Shown here piece by piece: positions 35,353 to 47,564 of a stretch of 64,000 bases of DNA. How positions within the stretch are numbered: the first letter of the stretch is position 1; each line of letters starts with the position of its first letter. Origin of the DNA: Podocnemis expansa (lineage: Eukaryota; Chordata; Testudines; Podocnemididae); NCBI GenBank assembly GCA_007922195.1, contig ML681992.1, forward strand, positions 40,150,625 through 40,214,624, written 5' to 3'. The notes under the pieces are model-generated. The model saw nothing but the letters and a program-made list of their open reading frames with translations. It had not been told where the DNA came from and ran no database searches. A program made the position numbers and the translations under genes.

Positions 35353-36776
35353 CACCAACAGAAATGGCCCTTGTAAGCTGCACCTCTATTATGGGGTAGT
35401 ACGCTGTAGCTATGCTGAGGTGGTCTCCATCATGGCCGCACATCCTGACAACCGTCATTGACCATAAAAATGGAAGGTGTTGGTTCATTAAAGGGTCAGT
35501 GCCCTGTAGTGACTACAGTCTGACAAATGGTACCCTGTAGCAATCATACCCTGTTCCTCATTAATTATATGACTGTCATTGAACTGACACCATTTGGTGT
35601 TCTTGGTTCCATCATTGTAAACTGCAGCATATTCTTTTTTCCTTTTTGCAGGTCTCGTTACCCTGTTTGGATTTGATTTTTGATGATCCCCAAATATGTT
35701 TATTACAATGCTTTATATATCCGGCCAATTGTATTTTAGTAGCATCATATTTTGCTTTCACCTTTTCAATATTTGGTGATTCAGCTGCCTGACATTTACT
35801 ATTTGCACCTTTAATAAATGGGAAGCCAATCAAAATAACTGAAAAAGGTCATATTGTACAGTGGGCTACTTTATTTCATGGGATAAATCACTATTACTCT
35901 TAATGGTAATATCTTAGCACTTGTATAGCTCCTAAGATTTTATGCACATCAATGAGCAAGTTCTGTTAGCTTTACTCACAGTGACTTGCACCTTGCTCTA
36001 CCCATGGAGTTAAATACTATTCACTGTGTGAATGGCTGGTGCTAACTAATCTTCACACAGTATCCTTGTGAGCCATTCTTATTCTTCATTTTATAGCTTT
36101 TTAAATGTGATCAGGTGACAGAAGTAGATCCATTCTGATGCGCAGACTTTGAAGACATGGAAAAGATATAAACTCAGCAGCAGCAATGTCATGTGTCGTT
36201 GAAGCTTCCCCCCACTCAAAACTCCAGGCTCAATCCTCTGACTTTGGGAAAGTTCAGATCAGCAAGAAGAGTTTGTGTCTCATGCCAATCTCTGGTTGCT
36301 AGCTCTCGTATATAAAATTATGTCCTTTATAAATATTTTCAAAACAGGTTACGTGGTGCAGTTTATCTACACATTAGGTTTTCACTACTAAAGAGATTTG
36401 TGCAAAGCCATCTTTAGGTCCCTATGTAGCATGAACATCACTCTGCTCAAAAGCAGCTGAGCATTTGAATATCAGAAATATCAGGTTTGGGGGCAGGAGT
36501 GAAAATGTGCAGATTAACCTGTATAGCAAGTGCTGCTAGCCAGTGATGTTTTTGTTTGTCACTTCCATCAGCCAAGTGAACAAAAACATGACAGTTATAA
36601 AAAAATAAAGTTAAAAAGATAAAAAAGATAAACTGGACCAAAAAAAGAATGTTAGAAGAGACCATCTAATTCCAGGTGAATCCGATCTAGTCTGGGGAAA
36701 AGGGAGCATTGTTTTCATTCCTGGTAAATTGTAGTGCTTATGAAAGTGAGATTCTAAGAGCAATTACTAAAGCTAA

Positions 36777-37008
36777 GGGTACAGCTACACTGCAGATGAA
36801 GGCATGATTGTAGCACAGGTAGGCAAAAGTAGTGAAGTCATAATGGCATGGACTTCAGTCCTGGACAGCTACCCAAATACTACATTAATGTCCCTGGAAG
36901 CTTTGTAGTTGGGGGGGAAGGGCAGCCCATGCTGAAGTCTATGCCAAACCGTTTCATGACTATTAGTATTTGCATTACAATCACCTTCATTTGCAGTGTA
37001 GATATACC
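36777..37008. mobile_element. Harbinger-like short element
   Basis: The left end GGGTACAGCTACACTGCAGA, followed by TGAAGGCATGATTGTA, pairs with the reversed right end GGTATATCTACACTGCAAAT and TGAAGGTGATTGTAAT. This gives about 35 bp of terminal inverted repeat. TAA precedes the left end but TTT follows the right end, so the target duplication is not confirmed. Confidence 0.65.
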
Positions 37009-37318
37009 TTTGTGTGATTGATGCTGCAAAGCATTTGGAACCCACAAGGCAGCCCTGTGTGCCTTTATTACCTCTAATAAAGACTGGCTATATCTGTCAT
37101 GGAAAGTAGGAAGCTAGGCCCTAGAAGAGGTCCCTCATTAGCCGAAGGGAAAAAGCAGACCATCGGTATGCAATTATTTAAAAAGTACCTGTAAAGAGAC
37201 AGTTGCCTAAGAAGGCTCCTGATTATAGGAAATAACTGCTTTGTGGTCCTTGATGATTTTGGGTCAAATGTATGTATTTTATGTGTTTGTTTTGCATTGT
37301 GAAACTTGGTTGAATAAG

Positions 37319-37570
37319 TTCCAAAGGGCAGCTGTGTTAGTCTAGTTCAGTAAAACAAACAAGGAGTCCTGTGGCACTAAAAGACTAAGAAATTTATTTA
37401 TTGCATGAACTTTTGTAGGAGAAAATCCAGCTTCATTTTTGCATTTATTTCCTCCCATTCTGTAAGTCCCCCCATCTTCAAAGTACCTGAATAAGTGGGA
37501 TTTTCTCCTACGAAAGCCTTGAAATAAATAAATTTCTTAGTCTTTAAGTGCCACAGGGCTCCTTGTTTGT
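37319..37570. mobile_element. Penelope-like end, inverted dimer with flanking repeat
   Basis: The left arm (GCAGCTGTGTTAGTCTAGTT leader, AACAAACAAGGAGTCCTGTG, AGAAATTTATTTATTGCATG) is repeated inverted on the right (AAATAAATAAATTTCTTAGT, CAGGGCTCCTTGTTTGT). TTGAATAAG (37310-37318) and TTGAATACG (37571-37579) flank it. The leader is on the left side only. Confidence 0.75.
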
Positions 37571-38249
37571 TTGAATACGCAATCTAAGGAACTAAAAAAA
37601 GAGAGAGATTTAATTCTATAGCAAAGAAGGTCTTCTGTTGCTTGAGGGAAGGACTTTGGAAGTGAGGTCAGCCATATATATAAACAAAATGGAATAATAA
37701 TTTGGAACAGTGAAGGAACATGGAAGAATTAATGAGTGCATGGCTTCAGTTATGCTTACAGAGGCCTCAGTTACTCATCCATTTATTGCTAGTTCATACA
37801 CCCCGTACCCACACATGGTAAATAGATTCTGGGCATGGTATGTGTACACACTATGTATATGCATATACCCACATCTAGAATGCCCTGTTGAGTATGTGAC
37901 TCAGTCTACCATTTCAGAAGCATCATCTCAGAGTCCTGTGAGTCATAGGAGACATGCTAGGAGCTGCTTTGCTATGTGTTGTTGGTACTATATGCTATTA
38001 GCAATGGCACTTCCAATTCACTTCTCCTTTCTGCCAAACTGCATGGAAGACATGGAATAAATCCATCATGATGTGGGTCTGCTTCTGCTGCTGCTCACGG
38101 GACAAATATCTATGTGGCACAGCACCAGATCCTGGATGGAATGGGTCCAGAAATATTTCAGATACCAAAGATGGCTGACGGAGAAGGTGCATGAAAAGCC
38201 ACTAGGATCCCATGGAACAAAATCTATTGAATTATGAGAGTGCAATAAT

Positions 38250-39060
38250 ATGCCCTGCGTGAAGACCCTTGTTTCTGGTCCCAACACCCAGCAGAACGTT
38301 GTAGGACACATCATCTTGGAACCTTGGATGATGACCGGGAGCTTTATAATTTCTGAATGAGGAATCGGACCTCCACGGAGTTGTGCAAAGAATTTACACC
38401 CCTGCTAGATGGTGTGTTTTTGGAAATCCATAGCTGGTACCGAAGTGGGTGGATATTGCCTTTTGGAAGCTGGCAATACCTAACAGCTACCAGTCAGTCG
38501 ACAAAAATTTTAGGGTTGGGAAGTCAACAGCCAAGGGGTTGGTTGCACAGGTTAGCCATGATGTCATACTGTCATCTACTCACAGGTGGTTATCTTATCC
38601 CAAGTCCCTGAAATTACAGCTAGATTTCAAAAGATGGGGTTTTTAAACTATGCAGAGGCCATTGCTGGAACACACAACCCAGCTCTTTTCCCACTGAAAC
38701 AGGTCAGTGAATATATGAACTGAAAAGGTTTCTATTCACTCTTTCGCCAAAGCTTGGTTGATCACAATCATGAACATCATATTAGAAACACATGGAAGGA
38801 TCATGACACTGTGGTGCTGAAGCTACTAAGATTTACCTGAGAAAAGAAGAAGGGCCTTTATTCCCCAGAAACTTATTGCTTCTGTATGGTGTTCCTGTGC
38901 TAAGAGTTATTTTGAAAGACCCTGCATACTCATTCCTAACATGGCTCATGGAGATGTACCTCAAGATCACCAACCCAAGAAAAAAGGAATTCAACTACGG
39001 ACTGAGCAGCTGCTAAATGGTGGCAGAGCGCACTTCTGGACTGATGATAGTTTGTTGGTG
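38250..39060 (+). pseudogene. HARBI1-like (PIF/Harbinger) transposase pseudogene
   Basis: Reading with frame shifts and stops, this region gives DDDRELYNF, an in-frame stop, then MRNRTSTELC (N-terminal region), VDIAFWKLAIPNSYQSVDKN and RVGKSTAKGL (helix-turn-helix-like part), YAEAIAGTHNPAL (the usual DGTH catalytic motif with Asp replaced by Ala at 38664-38666), DHDTVVLKLLR (second acidic motif) and RKKEFNYGLSSC followed by MVAER (third acidic region, with a stop between). PIF/Harbinger transposases are DDE nucleases that cut at TIRs and create 3-bp TWA duplications. The copy is degraded. I do not see its TIRs. Confidence 0.75.
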
Positions 39061-39725
39061 ATGCCTACAGATCTATCTGGATGCTAATGTGGCCAGCATG
39101 GTTTGCCGAGTGACAGCTTATTTTGGCACCACAAGTCAGTGTCCCTAGTGCATTTTCTGCCCTCAGGGAACCAAACCCAAAAAGACTAGTAGTACATCTG
39201 AGCCACACCAAGGGGACCCATGCTGGAGTCCAGCCAAACTTCAAGTTGAAACAGGTCAGATCCACAGCTAATTTGAATTTGCTATTCAGGAAACCAAATA
39301 CTTGGGGTTCCTGGTGGAGAAGGGGAAACATCTCCCCTCTCCTAAATAAAGAGAAGGCTCGAAGGGAAACCCTTGCTCTCTGAAAAAAACGATGTGTAGT
39401 CCTCTCTAGGACTATGGAGCTATTACAAGTGTTTCCTACTTTGCCATCCTGACATTTCTTTAATGGACATCACCAGACAGAACTACAAACAAAGTCCACT
39501 AGATGCCATGTGACAGAACCCCTTTCATGAATGTCATCATAAGGCTGGGTTTCTGTTAGCCACAACCTGTGCTTTAGAGCATTGGATTTACACAGGCTTT
39601 CATGCTTACAGTGGTGCTTCAGACAAGAGACTGCCCTAGACCTAAATCTTTCCAAAAATGATATTTAAATAGACTGCTTTTTCCTAGAGAAACTCAATAT
39701 TCCATAACTTTGAAGGAATGTCTAA
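39061..39725. other. Sequence following the transposase relic, no gene seen
   Basis: No similarity was recognised between 39061 and the hAT-like element at 39726. It may include the transposase element's 3' part. Confidence 0.4.
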
Positions 39726-40711
39726 CAGGGGTTAAAGTAAGGGGGAACACCCCAGAATGGCACTCCAGGGACCCCTATTTTTAGGAGGCATCATTCTGGG
39801 GCCTCCTAAAAATAGGGGAATGCACCAGAATTCTGCACTCCAGGCGCCCCCTAAAAAAATAGAAGAGCATGCCAGAATGCAGCATTCTGGCATTTTCCCC
39901 CAGGGCTGGCTCAGGGAAGGGGCTGTGGGTTGGAGAAAGCCTGGCAACCCTCCTGCCCAGTGCGTGCGCCGGCCCCACCCCTTCCTGCTGGGCCTGGGCA
40001 GTGCATGCGGCCCAGATCCAGTCTCGGGCCCATGCCCCCCTCACTGGCCAGGCAGCTGGCATTGCAGCCTCCCTCCCTCTCCCCAGCCTGGCCTGGCCCA
40101 GCTCCTTGGTGGGGGCCCAGGGGGTTGGGGGTCAGTCTGGTTCTGGTGGGGAAATGGCGTGGGATGGGGGTTAGGAAGAAGGGTTGGGATGTTGGGCTGC
40201 AGAGGTGTGGAGAAGGTTGGGGGGGCTGATGGGGCAGAGGGAGGAATGGGGACTGAAGGGGGCTAGGAATATTTGGAGATGTTTAAGGCCTGGCTGGATA
40301 AGACTCTGGCTGGGATAATTTAGTGGGAGTGGTCCTGCTTTTTTTGGCAGGGGGTTGGACTAGATGACCTCATGAGGTCCCTTCCAACCCTATGATTCTA
40401 TGAGGTGGCTGGGGGCTGAAGGGGGTGGACTGAAATGGGGAGCTGGGGGGGTAGGGGGTTAAGAGGTCTGGAGTGAGGACTTGGGGGCAGGGAGCTTAGG
40501 AAATGGGGATTGAGGAAGACATGGGGAAAGGGGTCTGATGAGGACAGGCTTTTTGGGGGCAGTAGCTGGGCTGGGGAGCAGTAGCTGGGGTGGGGGGTAG
40601 GTGTTTGGGGGGCAGTAGCTAGGGTGAATGAAGGGGGGCCTGGAGCTGCATGATGGGGGCCTGGAAATTTAGGAGGATTCTGGGGCCAGCAAAATCTTAC
40701 TTTAACCTCTA
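39726..40711. mobile_element. hAT-like element, CAGGGGTTAAAGTA family, with nested CR1 tail
   Basis: It begins CAGGGGTTAAAGTAAGGGGG and ends ATCTTACTTTAACCTCTA. The interior has CTATTTTTAGGAGGC / GCCTCCTAAAAATAG inverted words and a long G-rich strand. A CR1 3' end at 40262-40405 is inserted within it. The 8-bp flanks (ATGTCTAA / GTGTTTTG) match only partly, so the duplication has decayed or the border is shifted. Confidence 0.75.
40262..40405 (+). mobile_element. CR1 3' end nested in the hAT-like element
   Basis: ATTTGGAGATGTTTAAGGCC, then GGCTGGATAAGACTCTGGCT, GGCAGGGGGTTGGACTAGAT and CCTATGATTCTATGAG. The CR1 insertion is younger than the hAT copy that surrounds it. Confidence 0.88.
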
Positions 40712-42114
40712 GTGTTTTGTAATCCAGTGGGCCATAACAAAACTCAAATGCTACTTTTAGGGTAACCATTTGTCTCTTTTATAAATTATGCTTCACTGTG
40801 CTGGCTTCATATTGATCTGGTAGCTGGCTTTGTGGCCTCATGCTCTTCAGTTGCTGGACTGGCTGAAGAAGAAGCACCTAAATGCATGTTCCTTTTCTCT
40901 GTGTCGAGGTGAGATACCTGACCATCATCAAAAGCCTGGGCCTGGTGTAAGGGAGGAGGCGCATGATAGAAAGGGGACAGTGTGACCCTGGTACTACCCA
41001 CCGCTCATGGCCCAACTCTCTTAATGAAAGGAGTCAATATCTACCAGGAAAGAGGGAAGAAGGCAGGACAGCTGCCCCAAAGCAAATGAAAAGAAGGCTG
41101 CTTCTTAGAAAGGCTGCTGCTGTTAGAGGAAATGTACTTTTTAACTCCCTCAGGAACAACTATAAAACTGTATATTTTTCTTGGCTCACTTTGCACGGTG
41201 AACTCTGATTGAAAAAGTAACCCAAGGGGCTGCAGAAATTCTAACGAGGCTTGCTCTAGAATTAATAGCAGGTCTTTTTCTTAAGAAGAGATAAGCTGTT
41301 CCCCCCACCCCTTTCCTGTACTAAAATGGATCTCCTATTTGGAACTGGGTTTGGGCACAACAAGCATTGTATAAACAGGATATGCTTCTCCACTAAATAT
41401 TGCTACATCATCTCTGTCCAGGCTAGTAATTCCCTCTGCTAAAGGAGAGAGCTAAGTGGAAGGAAATTGCAGAGCTTCTTCAAATCAAATCATAGGGCTG
41501 GAAGGGCCCTCATGAGATCATCAAGTCCAACCCCCTGGGAATTGAACCCAGGTTCTTCTGCATGTTAAGCAGAGGTGTTAGCTACTACACTATTTGCAGG
41601 GCTTTATGCAGTTCAGTCTGGTTTTTTTAATACTTGGTTCTGGGAGCAGGTCATGTCAGTTTGACTGAAATGAATACATCCTAATTCATCACTTCAAATT
41701 TCTGTAACTCTGTTTTAGGGTCAGGAGTCAACATAGCTGTATGCCAGCTGCTTAATTTGCCACTACTCTGTCATAACGGGCTTTCTCCAGTTTAGTAAAT
41801 ATCAGGAAGTTCAGGTATGATTGTAAACAGACCCACAGGATCATTCCATTGAAAAGCAAGTGGTAGCAAGATCTGCCTTATATGGCTTTTCTTTGCTTAG
41901 CCTCTTTGCATTTGCTGGCAGTTAAATCATGATTAGATTCATTTGGGCACCTAGCAGAGAAATGTAGCTCTAGATTTTGCAGATCATAAATTAAATAAAT
42001 CTGCCTAGCCACTTCAATGGTATTCTACTGAATGTGAATTTGACGTCCTATTTTTAGCTGAATTACACTCAATCAATTTAAATCAAGCTTTAGAAGTGAG
42101 TGGACATTACTGTA
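40712..42114. other. Intergenic sequence with one SINE
   Basis: Apart from the SINE at 41481-41596, I see nothing coding or repeat-like. Confidence 0.5.
41481..41596 (-). mobile_element. SINE with tRNA-like head and CR1-like tail, minus strand
   Basis: On the minus strand it reads the tRNA-like head (GCTTAACATGCAGAAGAACC, then GGGTTCAATTCCCAG as a Pol III B box) followed by GGGGTTGGACTTGATGATCT and CCCTATGATTTGATTT, the CR1-type 3' tail. The tRNA head resembles tRNA-Val (anticodon-arm TTAACAT). It is the partner of the copy at 50078. Confidence 0.7.
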
Positions 42115-42765
42115 ATGGAGGGGTTAAGGTGGCTGAGGGGGTGGGGGACAATTAACCACCTTGGTTTCACTGCAGGAGAAGCCAGGGAGCAAATACTAAT
42201 TAAAGAGGAGGCTCAGCTGGACAGGAACAAGATGGGCTTATATAAAATCCAGTAACTGAGAGTAGGTGGGGGCTGTAGGGAAGTATTCTTTAGTCACTGT
42301 CTGGGTCAAGGGAGATGATCTGGGGACTACAGAGTGCAGTCTACATTACTTTCTGGCAGGAGGGAGTTTAGGCTGACAAAAAACTGGTGGGAGGGGGGAG
42401 GAGTTGGAAAGGCTCTGGGAAAAAGCATCAGGCTATGTAATAAGGCTGACTATAGCTACTGGTTAGAGGGTGCCTGAGCTGGAACCTGGAGTAGAGGGTG
42501 TGGGTTCCTCTATAAGTGACTGGGGCAGTGGCATGGACCTTGCAATGGACAGCAGTGTGCCCCAGAAGACTTTGATATGCCTGAAGGAGGGAACTATAAT
42601 AACCTGGTTGAAGGGACAACTCACTGAGAGGGAGTGGAGGGTGAAAGAGGGTGGAAGGCTGAGATGCCACCATAGGAGGGCACTGCACCTGGAAAGAGTT
42701 AATCCCCAGAGTTGGAAAGAGCTAATTCCCAAGAGTGACCATAATGGTGAGTGGAGCCATGGATA
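42115..42765. repeat. Unclassified long repeat, copy 2 of 3 (possibly LTR-derived)
   Basis: The order of phrases (GAAGCCAGGGAGCAAATACT; TATAAAATCCAGTAACTGAG; GGGTGCCTGAGCTGGAACCT; AAAGAGTTAATCCCCAGAGT) matches the copies at 23180 and 56010. TTATATAAAAT near 42240 could be a promoter box. No coding frame. Confidence 0.45.
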
Positions 42766-43349
42766 AATATTCCATGCTATATCCTAACTAAAATCTTTAC
42801 ATGTTTATCCAGGAACTGTGCACTCAATAAGTCCAGTTACAGAAACAAGCTGGAAGAACACACTCTAAAAGGAATCCTGTATATTTAGCTAGGCCCTATG
42901 TATCAGTGAAGGAGGGGAAAGTGGTCATAGTTTCTTAAAAAAAAAAAAAAATTAAAAAAAATTGAAATTTTGGTTGGATTAAGGCCTAGGAATTCTTGGA
43001 CTGTACGTAGGTTCCTAGAAGAGACTCCTCAGATGCTTACATTCCATTTTTAGGCACCAGTACAATCCACTCTTGCTCAGTTGTCACACACAGCACTTGA
43101 AGTCACTCACTGCCTAAGCTGTTACAGCAAAAGTTCCCTGGGCTCCTATGTCATTGGTTCTGGGCATGCAGAATATTGCCTTGCACTAGGGATGAAGACA
43201 TATGTCTCACCCCTCAATGTCAGCAATTCATAAACAGGGGGCCCCAGACATTCATCTGCTGAAGTTGCATGTAGGGCCCAGTCTGGTGAGAGAGCTCCCT
43301 GGGCACCTAGATCTATACAAAACAGGTGTGGGGGAAGAGACCCTTGCTT

Positions 43350-43740
43350 ATACCTTTTGCCTAGTGGTTAGAGCCCTCATGGGGGATGTTGGAGACCTAG
43401 GTTCAATTTTCCCTTCTGCTGGAGAAGGAGAAAGAATTGGATCAGGGATTTGCCCCCTCACATTTATGTGCTCTAGCTTACTGGACTGTGCATATAGATA
43501 TTTAGATGCAGATTATGATGTGGTGCTCTCTGTGTGTGTCTGTCTCTGATTCAAATTGAATAATCTGGGCCAAAGAAAAGGTTAGAATGAATATAGGTTA
43601 GTGGCTAGGACATTCACCAGAGAGGTGTTAAGGAGAATAGATTTGAATTTGGATTTATCAGAGAGAAGGAGAACTTAAACCAGTGATCTCCAGCATCTCA
43701 CTTGAATGCCCTAACCCCTGAGCTAATGGTTCTAAGGACC
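43350..43740. repeat. Old tRNA-like / inverted repeat remnants (two)
   Basis: TGCCTAGTGGTTAGAGCCCT with GACCTAGGTTCAATTTTCCC, and TTAGTGGCTAGGACATTCAC with a later CCCTAACCCCTGAGCTAA, resemble A- and B-box-bearing repeats as at 7895 and 33715. Confidence 0.4.
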
Positions 43741-44906
43741 TTGCTTCTCTTTTCCCATGTAGCTCTCAGAAGCTGCTGAGCACACTTCCTATATCGGGGC
43801 CTATGGGTGTGTTAAATGAAAGGCCCCTATCTTCCTCCAGTCTGTGAATCACTAGCAGAGATAGGCACCTAACCTTAGGCTGCAGAAAGGTGCCTATCTC
43901 TGGGAGGGAGCAGTGCTTATGAACACAGTCCTCTCATCAGTATCTCTCATTAGGTTAGGTACCTTCCCATCTGGCATGTTGACTTCATGGATTGCATTGT
44001 ATGGTGCCTGTTTCTCCCCATTCATTGTACAGGGGCATAACTCAGGCTATATGAATCACAGTGGTGTTCCTGTATATTTTTACTGGCATCTAAAAGTTAG
44101 GTATTGTGACATTCAACATCGCAATGCACAAGTCCTTTTGTGAATTGGAGTAATTTCAAAAATCTTTGTTTTAATGGGTGGGTTGGTTGGTTTGTTTATT
44201 TTTAAAAAAATGTTTCTAGCACTAATGATTGTGAAGAAAAGCTAGGACATGTACAGCATGTGCAATCAATGCAGTTGGGTTGAATCCTCAGACAGTTTAA
44301 AAACAGAACTTTTGAATGGTATGAACTGCCTTATGCATTTCAATGGAGAATTAACTTCCAAACTACTGTTTTGGGGTGCTTTTCCACCTCCACCCCACAA
44401 AGGGTTGGGAGGGAGGTGGCAGAAGATGGTAATGGCTACCAGTTGTGAATAATCAATAGTCTTAAGAAAACATTTCTCCAAACAAACCACTTGTGAGAAC
44501 CTCAGTCACCCAAATTTTAGATGCATATACAGTTGAGAAATTAGAGGCTGTGATATGACTTTGGTGCATACAAGGTTAGCATATTAGCACAAATTATTTT
44601 CCATTTAATTCAGAATGATTATACAATCATTTTCTACTACTCAGCTATTCGGTAATAACTTAGACTCGTTAGTGGAATATGTGTTTATATTTGCTGCTCG
44701 GTCTTCCCTCCACAAAGTCTACATTTAGTGGAAATATGTTAGGTAAATACATAAAATATAGTTTTCTTCCCAGTAAATTAAATTTGGAACAATTTTATTT
44801 TCCAGTTGTATCTCTATTCTTGTGCATAGACCATCTCCATAAGTAAGTTGGTTGGAATAACAATTTCCTGCAACAGTGCCCAGTCACTGACAACATAACT
44901 TCTAAT
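43741..44906. other. Intergenic sequence without recognised features
   Basis: Nothing coding or clearly repetitive was seen before the palindromic Penelope element. Confidence 0.5.
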
Positions 44907-45704
44907 AAAAAAAACAACAAGGAGTTGTGTGGCACTTTCAGACTAACAGATTTATTTTTTGCATGAGCTTTCGTGGGAGAAGATCCCACTGCCTCAGATG
45001 CTTCGAAGATGGGTGAACTTACAGAAAGGAATGAAACTAAATGCAAAGGGGTGTAAAACATAGGATCAAGTCATAAAGTAACAGCAAATCAGAGCAGTTT
45101 ACAGGCTCAAACCCTGGGAAGCCTGAAGTCAAATTACCCTTTGTAATGGGAAAAGAACCCATAGTCTTGATTAAGTCCTGCTTTCACAGAATTTAGCTTG
45201 TATATTAATTCGAGTTCAGCTGTTTCTCTTTGAAGTCTTGATGTCCCAGTCACATCTCTAACGACAGTCATTAACAAATCCTAATCACTTGATGACGGAT
45301 TTGTTAACTACTGTCATTCGAGATGTAGCTGGGACATCAAGACTTCAAAGAGAAACAGCTGAACTCGAACTAATATACAAGCTAAATTCTGTGAAAGCAG
45401 GACTTAATCAAGACTATGGGTTCTTTTCCCATTACAAAGGGTAATTTGACTTCAGCCTTCCCAGGGTTTGAGCCTGTAAACTGCTCTGATTTGCTGTTAC
45501 TTTATAACCTGATCCTATGTTTTACACCCCTTTGCATTTAGTTTCGTTCCTTTCTGTAAATTCACCCATCTTTGAAGCATCTGAGGCAGTGGGATCTTCT
45601 CCCATGAAAGCTCATGCAAAAAATAAATCTGTTAGTCTTAAAGTGCCACACAACTCCTTGTTGTGTTTTTACTCGACTAGACTAACACGGCTATCCTTTT
45701 GAAA
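44907..45704. mobile_element. Palindromic Penelope-like insertion, 12-bp target duplication
   Basis: Two arms of about 374 bp (44908-45281 and 45297-45670) are nearly perfect inverted copies separated by a 15-base loop. ATAACTTCTAAT occurs at 44895-44906 and again at 45705-45716. The right arm reads, on +, residues such as RLQRETAELELIYKLNSVKA and GLNQDYGFFSHYKG, an N-terminal Penelope-type protein fragment. The outer ends carry the AAGGAGTTGTGTGGCAC / GTGCCACACAACTCCTT phrase. The TTAGTCTAGTCGAG-type leader is present only on the right side. Confidence 0.85.
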
Positions 45705-46021
45705 ATAACTTCTAATGTCATGCATCCAGGCCTGAATTAACAACTCCAGTTGATATCTAGGTAGGTTGATTGAGTGAGGGTTACTTTATAACCTGATTAT
45801 CTTTGTGCCTACATTTATCCAAAGCAGCATTAAACAGATTAGGTATAGCGATTTCCACAAACTTTGCTGTGGAAAAAGAATAAAGAGCTCTTTCATGGAG
45901 CTAACTAAATGCTAGGTATTTAGAATGAGATCCTCACGCCCACCCTTGGTACATCTCTTAAAATGTAAAAAGGCTGTAGTGTTGTGAAGTAACAAAAGCC
46001 CAGATTATTTTGGTGAGAAGA

Positions 46022-46856
46022 CTTACTCAGCACAGGCACTGCAGAAGGGGTCCGAGGCTACCTTGCAAGGACAGCCTCTGAAGCTCTGGTGTGGGGGACA
46101 TGCTGGGGGTGGGCTGAGAACAACGACGGGATGCCTCAGGGGAAGGAAGAGGACAGAAGCACATGCTGAGTGATTTAGAGATCCCAAGCAACACAGCAAC
46201 CCATAGTACAGACCAGGAGAGCTGCCATAACTTAGAACAGGCTCTAGAGCTGTATAAATTAGACGAGGGAACTCTCCAGCCAATGGAACAGCCTAGGATG
46301 GAGAGGGCACTAAAGTGGCTTAGCCCTATTTCTTCCCCACTTTGTGCTCTAGGCAGTTCTCTAGCACACAGCACAGTATCTCATCCCCTGGCTGCTGAGC
46401 TCTTTTGAAAAATCAAGCCCTGTGGGCCTGACTCAGATTTTTACTTGGCCTACCTTTACAGAGGTGAAATTTCAAGGGACCTGCTCCTGGTTTAAACCAT
46501 CCTGTATTGGATAAGAAGGGGCTCCATTATCTGATGGTTATCTTGCTGCTCTTACCATCCTGTTCTTGGTATCTTGGCCTCTGTCATCTTGTGACCACAG
46601 ACATGTAAGTTACCTACTACCTCATGTTTAGCTTTGTCTGTGATAGTGATGAAGAATGACTAGGAGAAACAAACCAAGATGGTTATTTTCAAGGAGCAAA
46701 CTGGGGTTTATGACATGTTTATGGGCAGCTTTCATATCAGATATCCACCCAGAAGTCCTGATTTTTTTTGCTTTCCCATATCTGAGCCAACAGCAGGTAC
46801 TTGGGTACTTGCAGGGCCAGTTCTTCCACGGAGGCGACCTAGGTGGTTGCCTAGAG
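46022..46856. other. Intergenic sequence, no feature seen
   Basis: The G/C-mixed stretch near 46030-46420 has several short overlapping frames on both strands but no recognisable protein and no splice context. Confidence 0.4.
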
Positions 46857-47055
46857 CAGTGGTTCCCAACATTTTCTCTGCCGTGGCATACCTTGCTACC
46901 TTTAATTAATTTGAGGCACACCACAATGTAGTTTCCAAATGAACTCATTAATATTTATGAGCCTATGAGCCAATCCAGAACTCTTTGACTAGTTTTCCAA
47001 AAAATTTTCTGGGACACCTGGTCAGGCCTCATGGCACACCGGTTGGGAAACACTG
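46857..47055. mobile_element. Short hAT-like element with exact 8-bp duplication
   Basis: It begins CAGTGGTTCCCAACATTTTC and ends CGGTTGGGAAACACTG, inverted repeats of 14 bp with one mismatch. GCCTAGAG occurs at 46849-46856 and again at 47056-47063, exact. It is 199 bp with no gene, related in end sequence to the Charlie-like copy at 18886. Confidence 0.92.
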
Positions 47056-47564
47056 GCCTAGAGGACCAACAATTAGAGGATGCCAAGGGCTGATATGGGG
47101 CAGCACCAGTGCCCGCCTGTGGCTGGATACCAAAATCCCTGCTGGCCTAGGGTGGCAAAAAACCTTGGGCTGGCCCTGGGTACTCACATTTTTAAGGTAT
47201 TTGCCAGTTACTTTTGAATGATAACCTATGTGTTTGGGGGGGAGAGAGGAAGTAGAAATACCAGTGAAGAATTCCCCAGCCTGTTTCCCCTGCCACTCCC
47301 AATCATTTTTGTGAGGGGATAAGAATGTCTGTCCTGCAGAATGGGTCACAGGGCTTAATCACGGATGCCCTGGAATCTCCACAGATCCAAGATCTGCATG
47401 GCAGTTTGCATGTTTCCATGATGCTCTCCTTCCTGCCAATCTCTAGTAATGGAGTCATGCTAGGAGGGTTTTCTCAGACTTGATGTGGAAGGAAGTATCC
47501 CTGCCAGAGGCTGAGGCAGTTGTGCATTCCTGGGGTAATGTATGCAGGACAATAGGGGAAAGAA

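Larger units (their letters stand above)
33841..37318. other. Intergenic sequence with one Penelope end and one foldback
   Basis: Besides the fragments at 35250-35352 and 36777-37008, I see no coding or named element. Confidence 0.5.
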
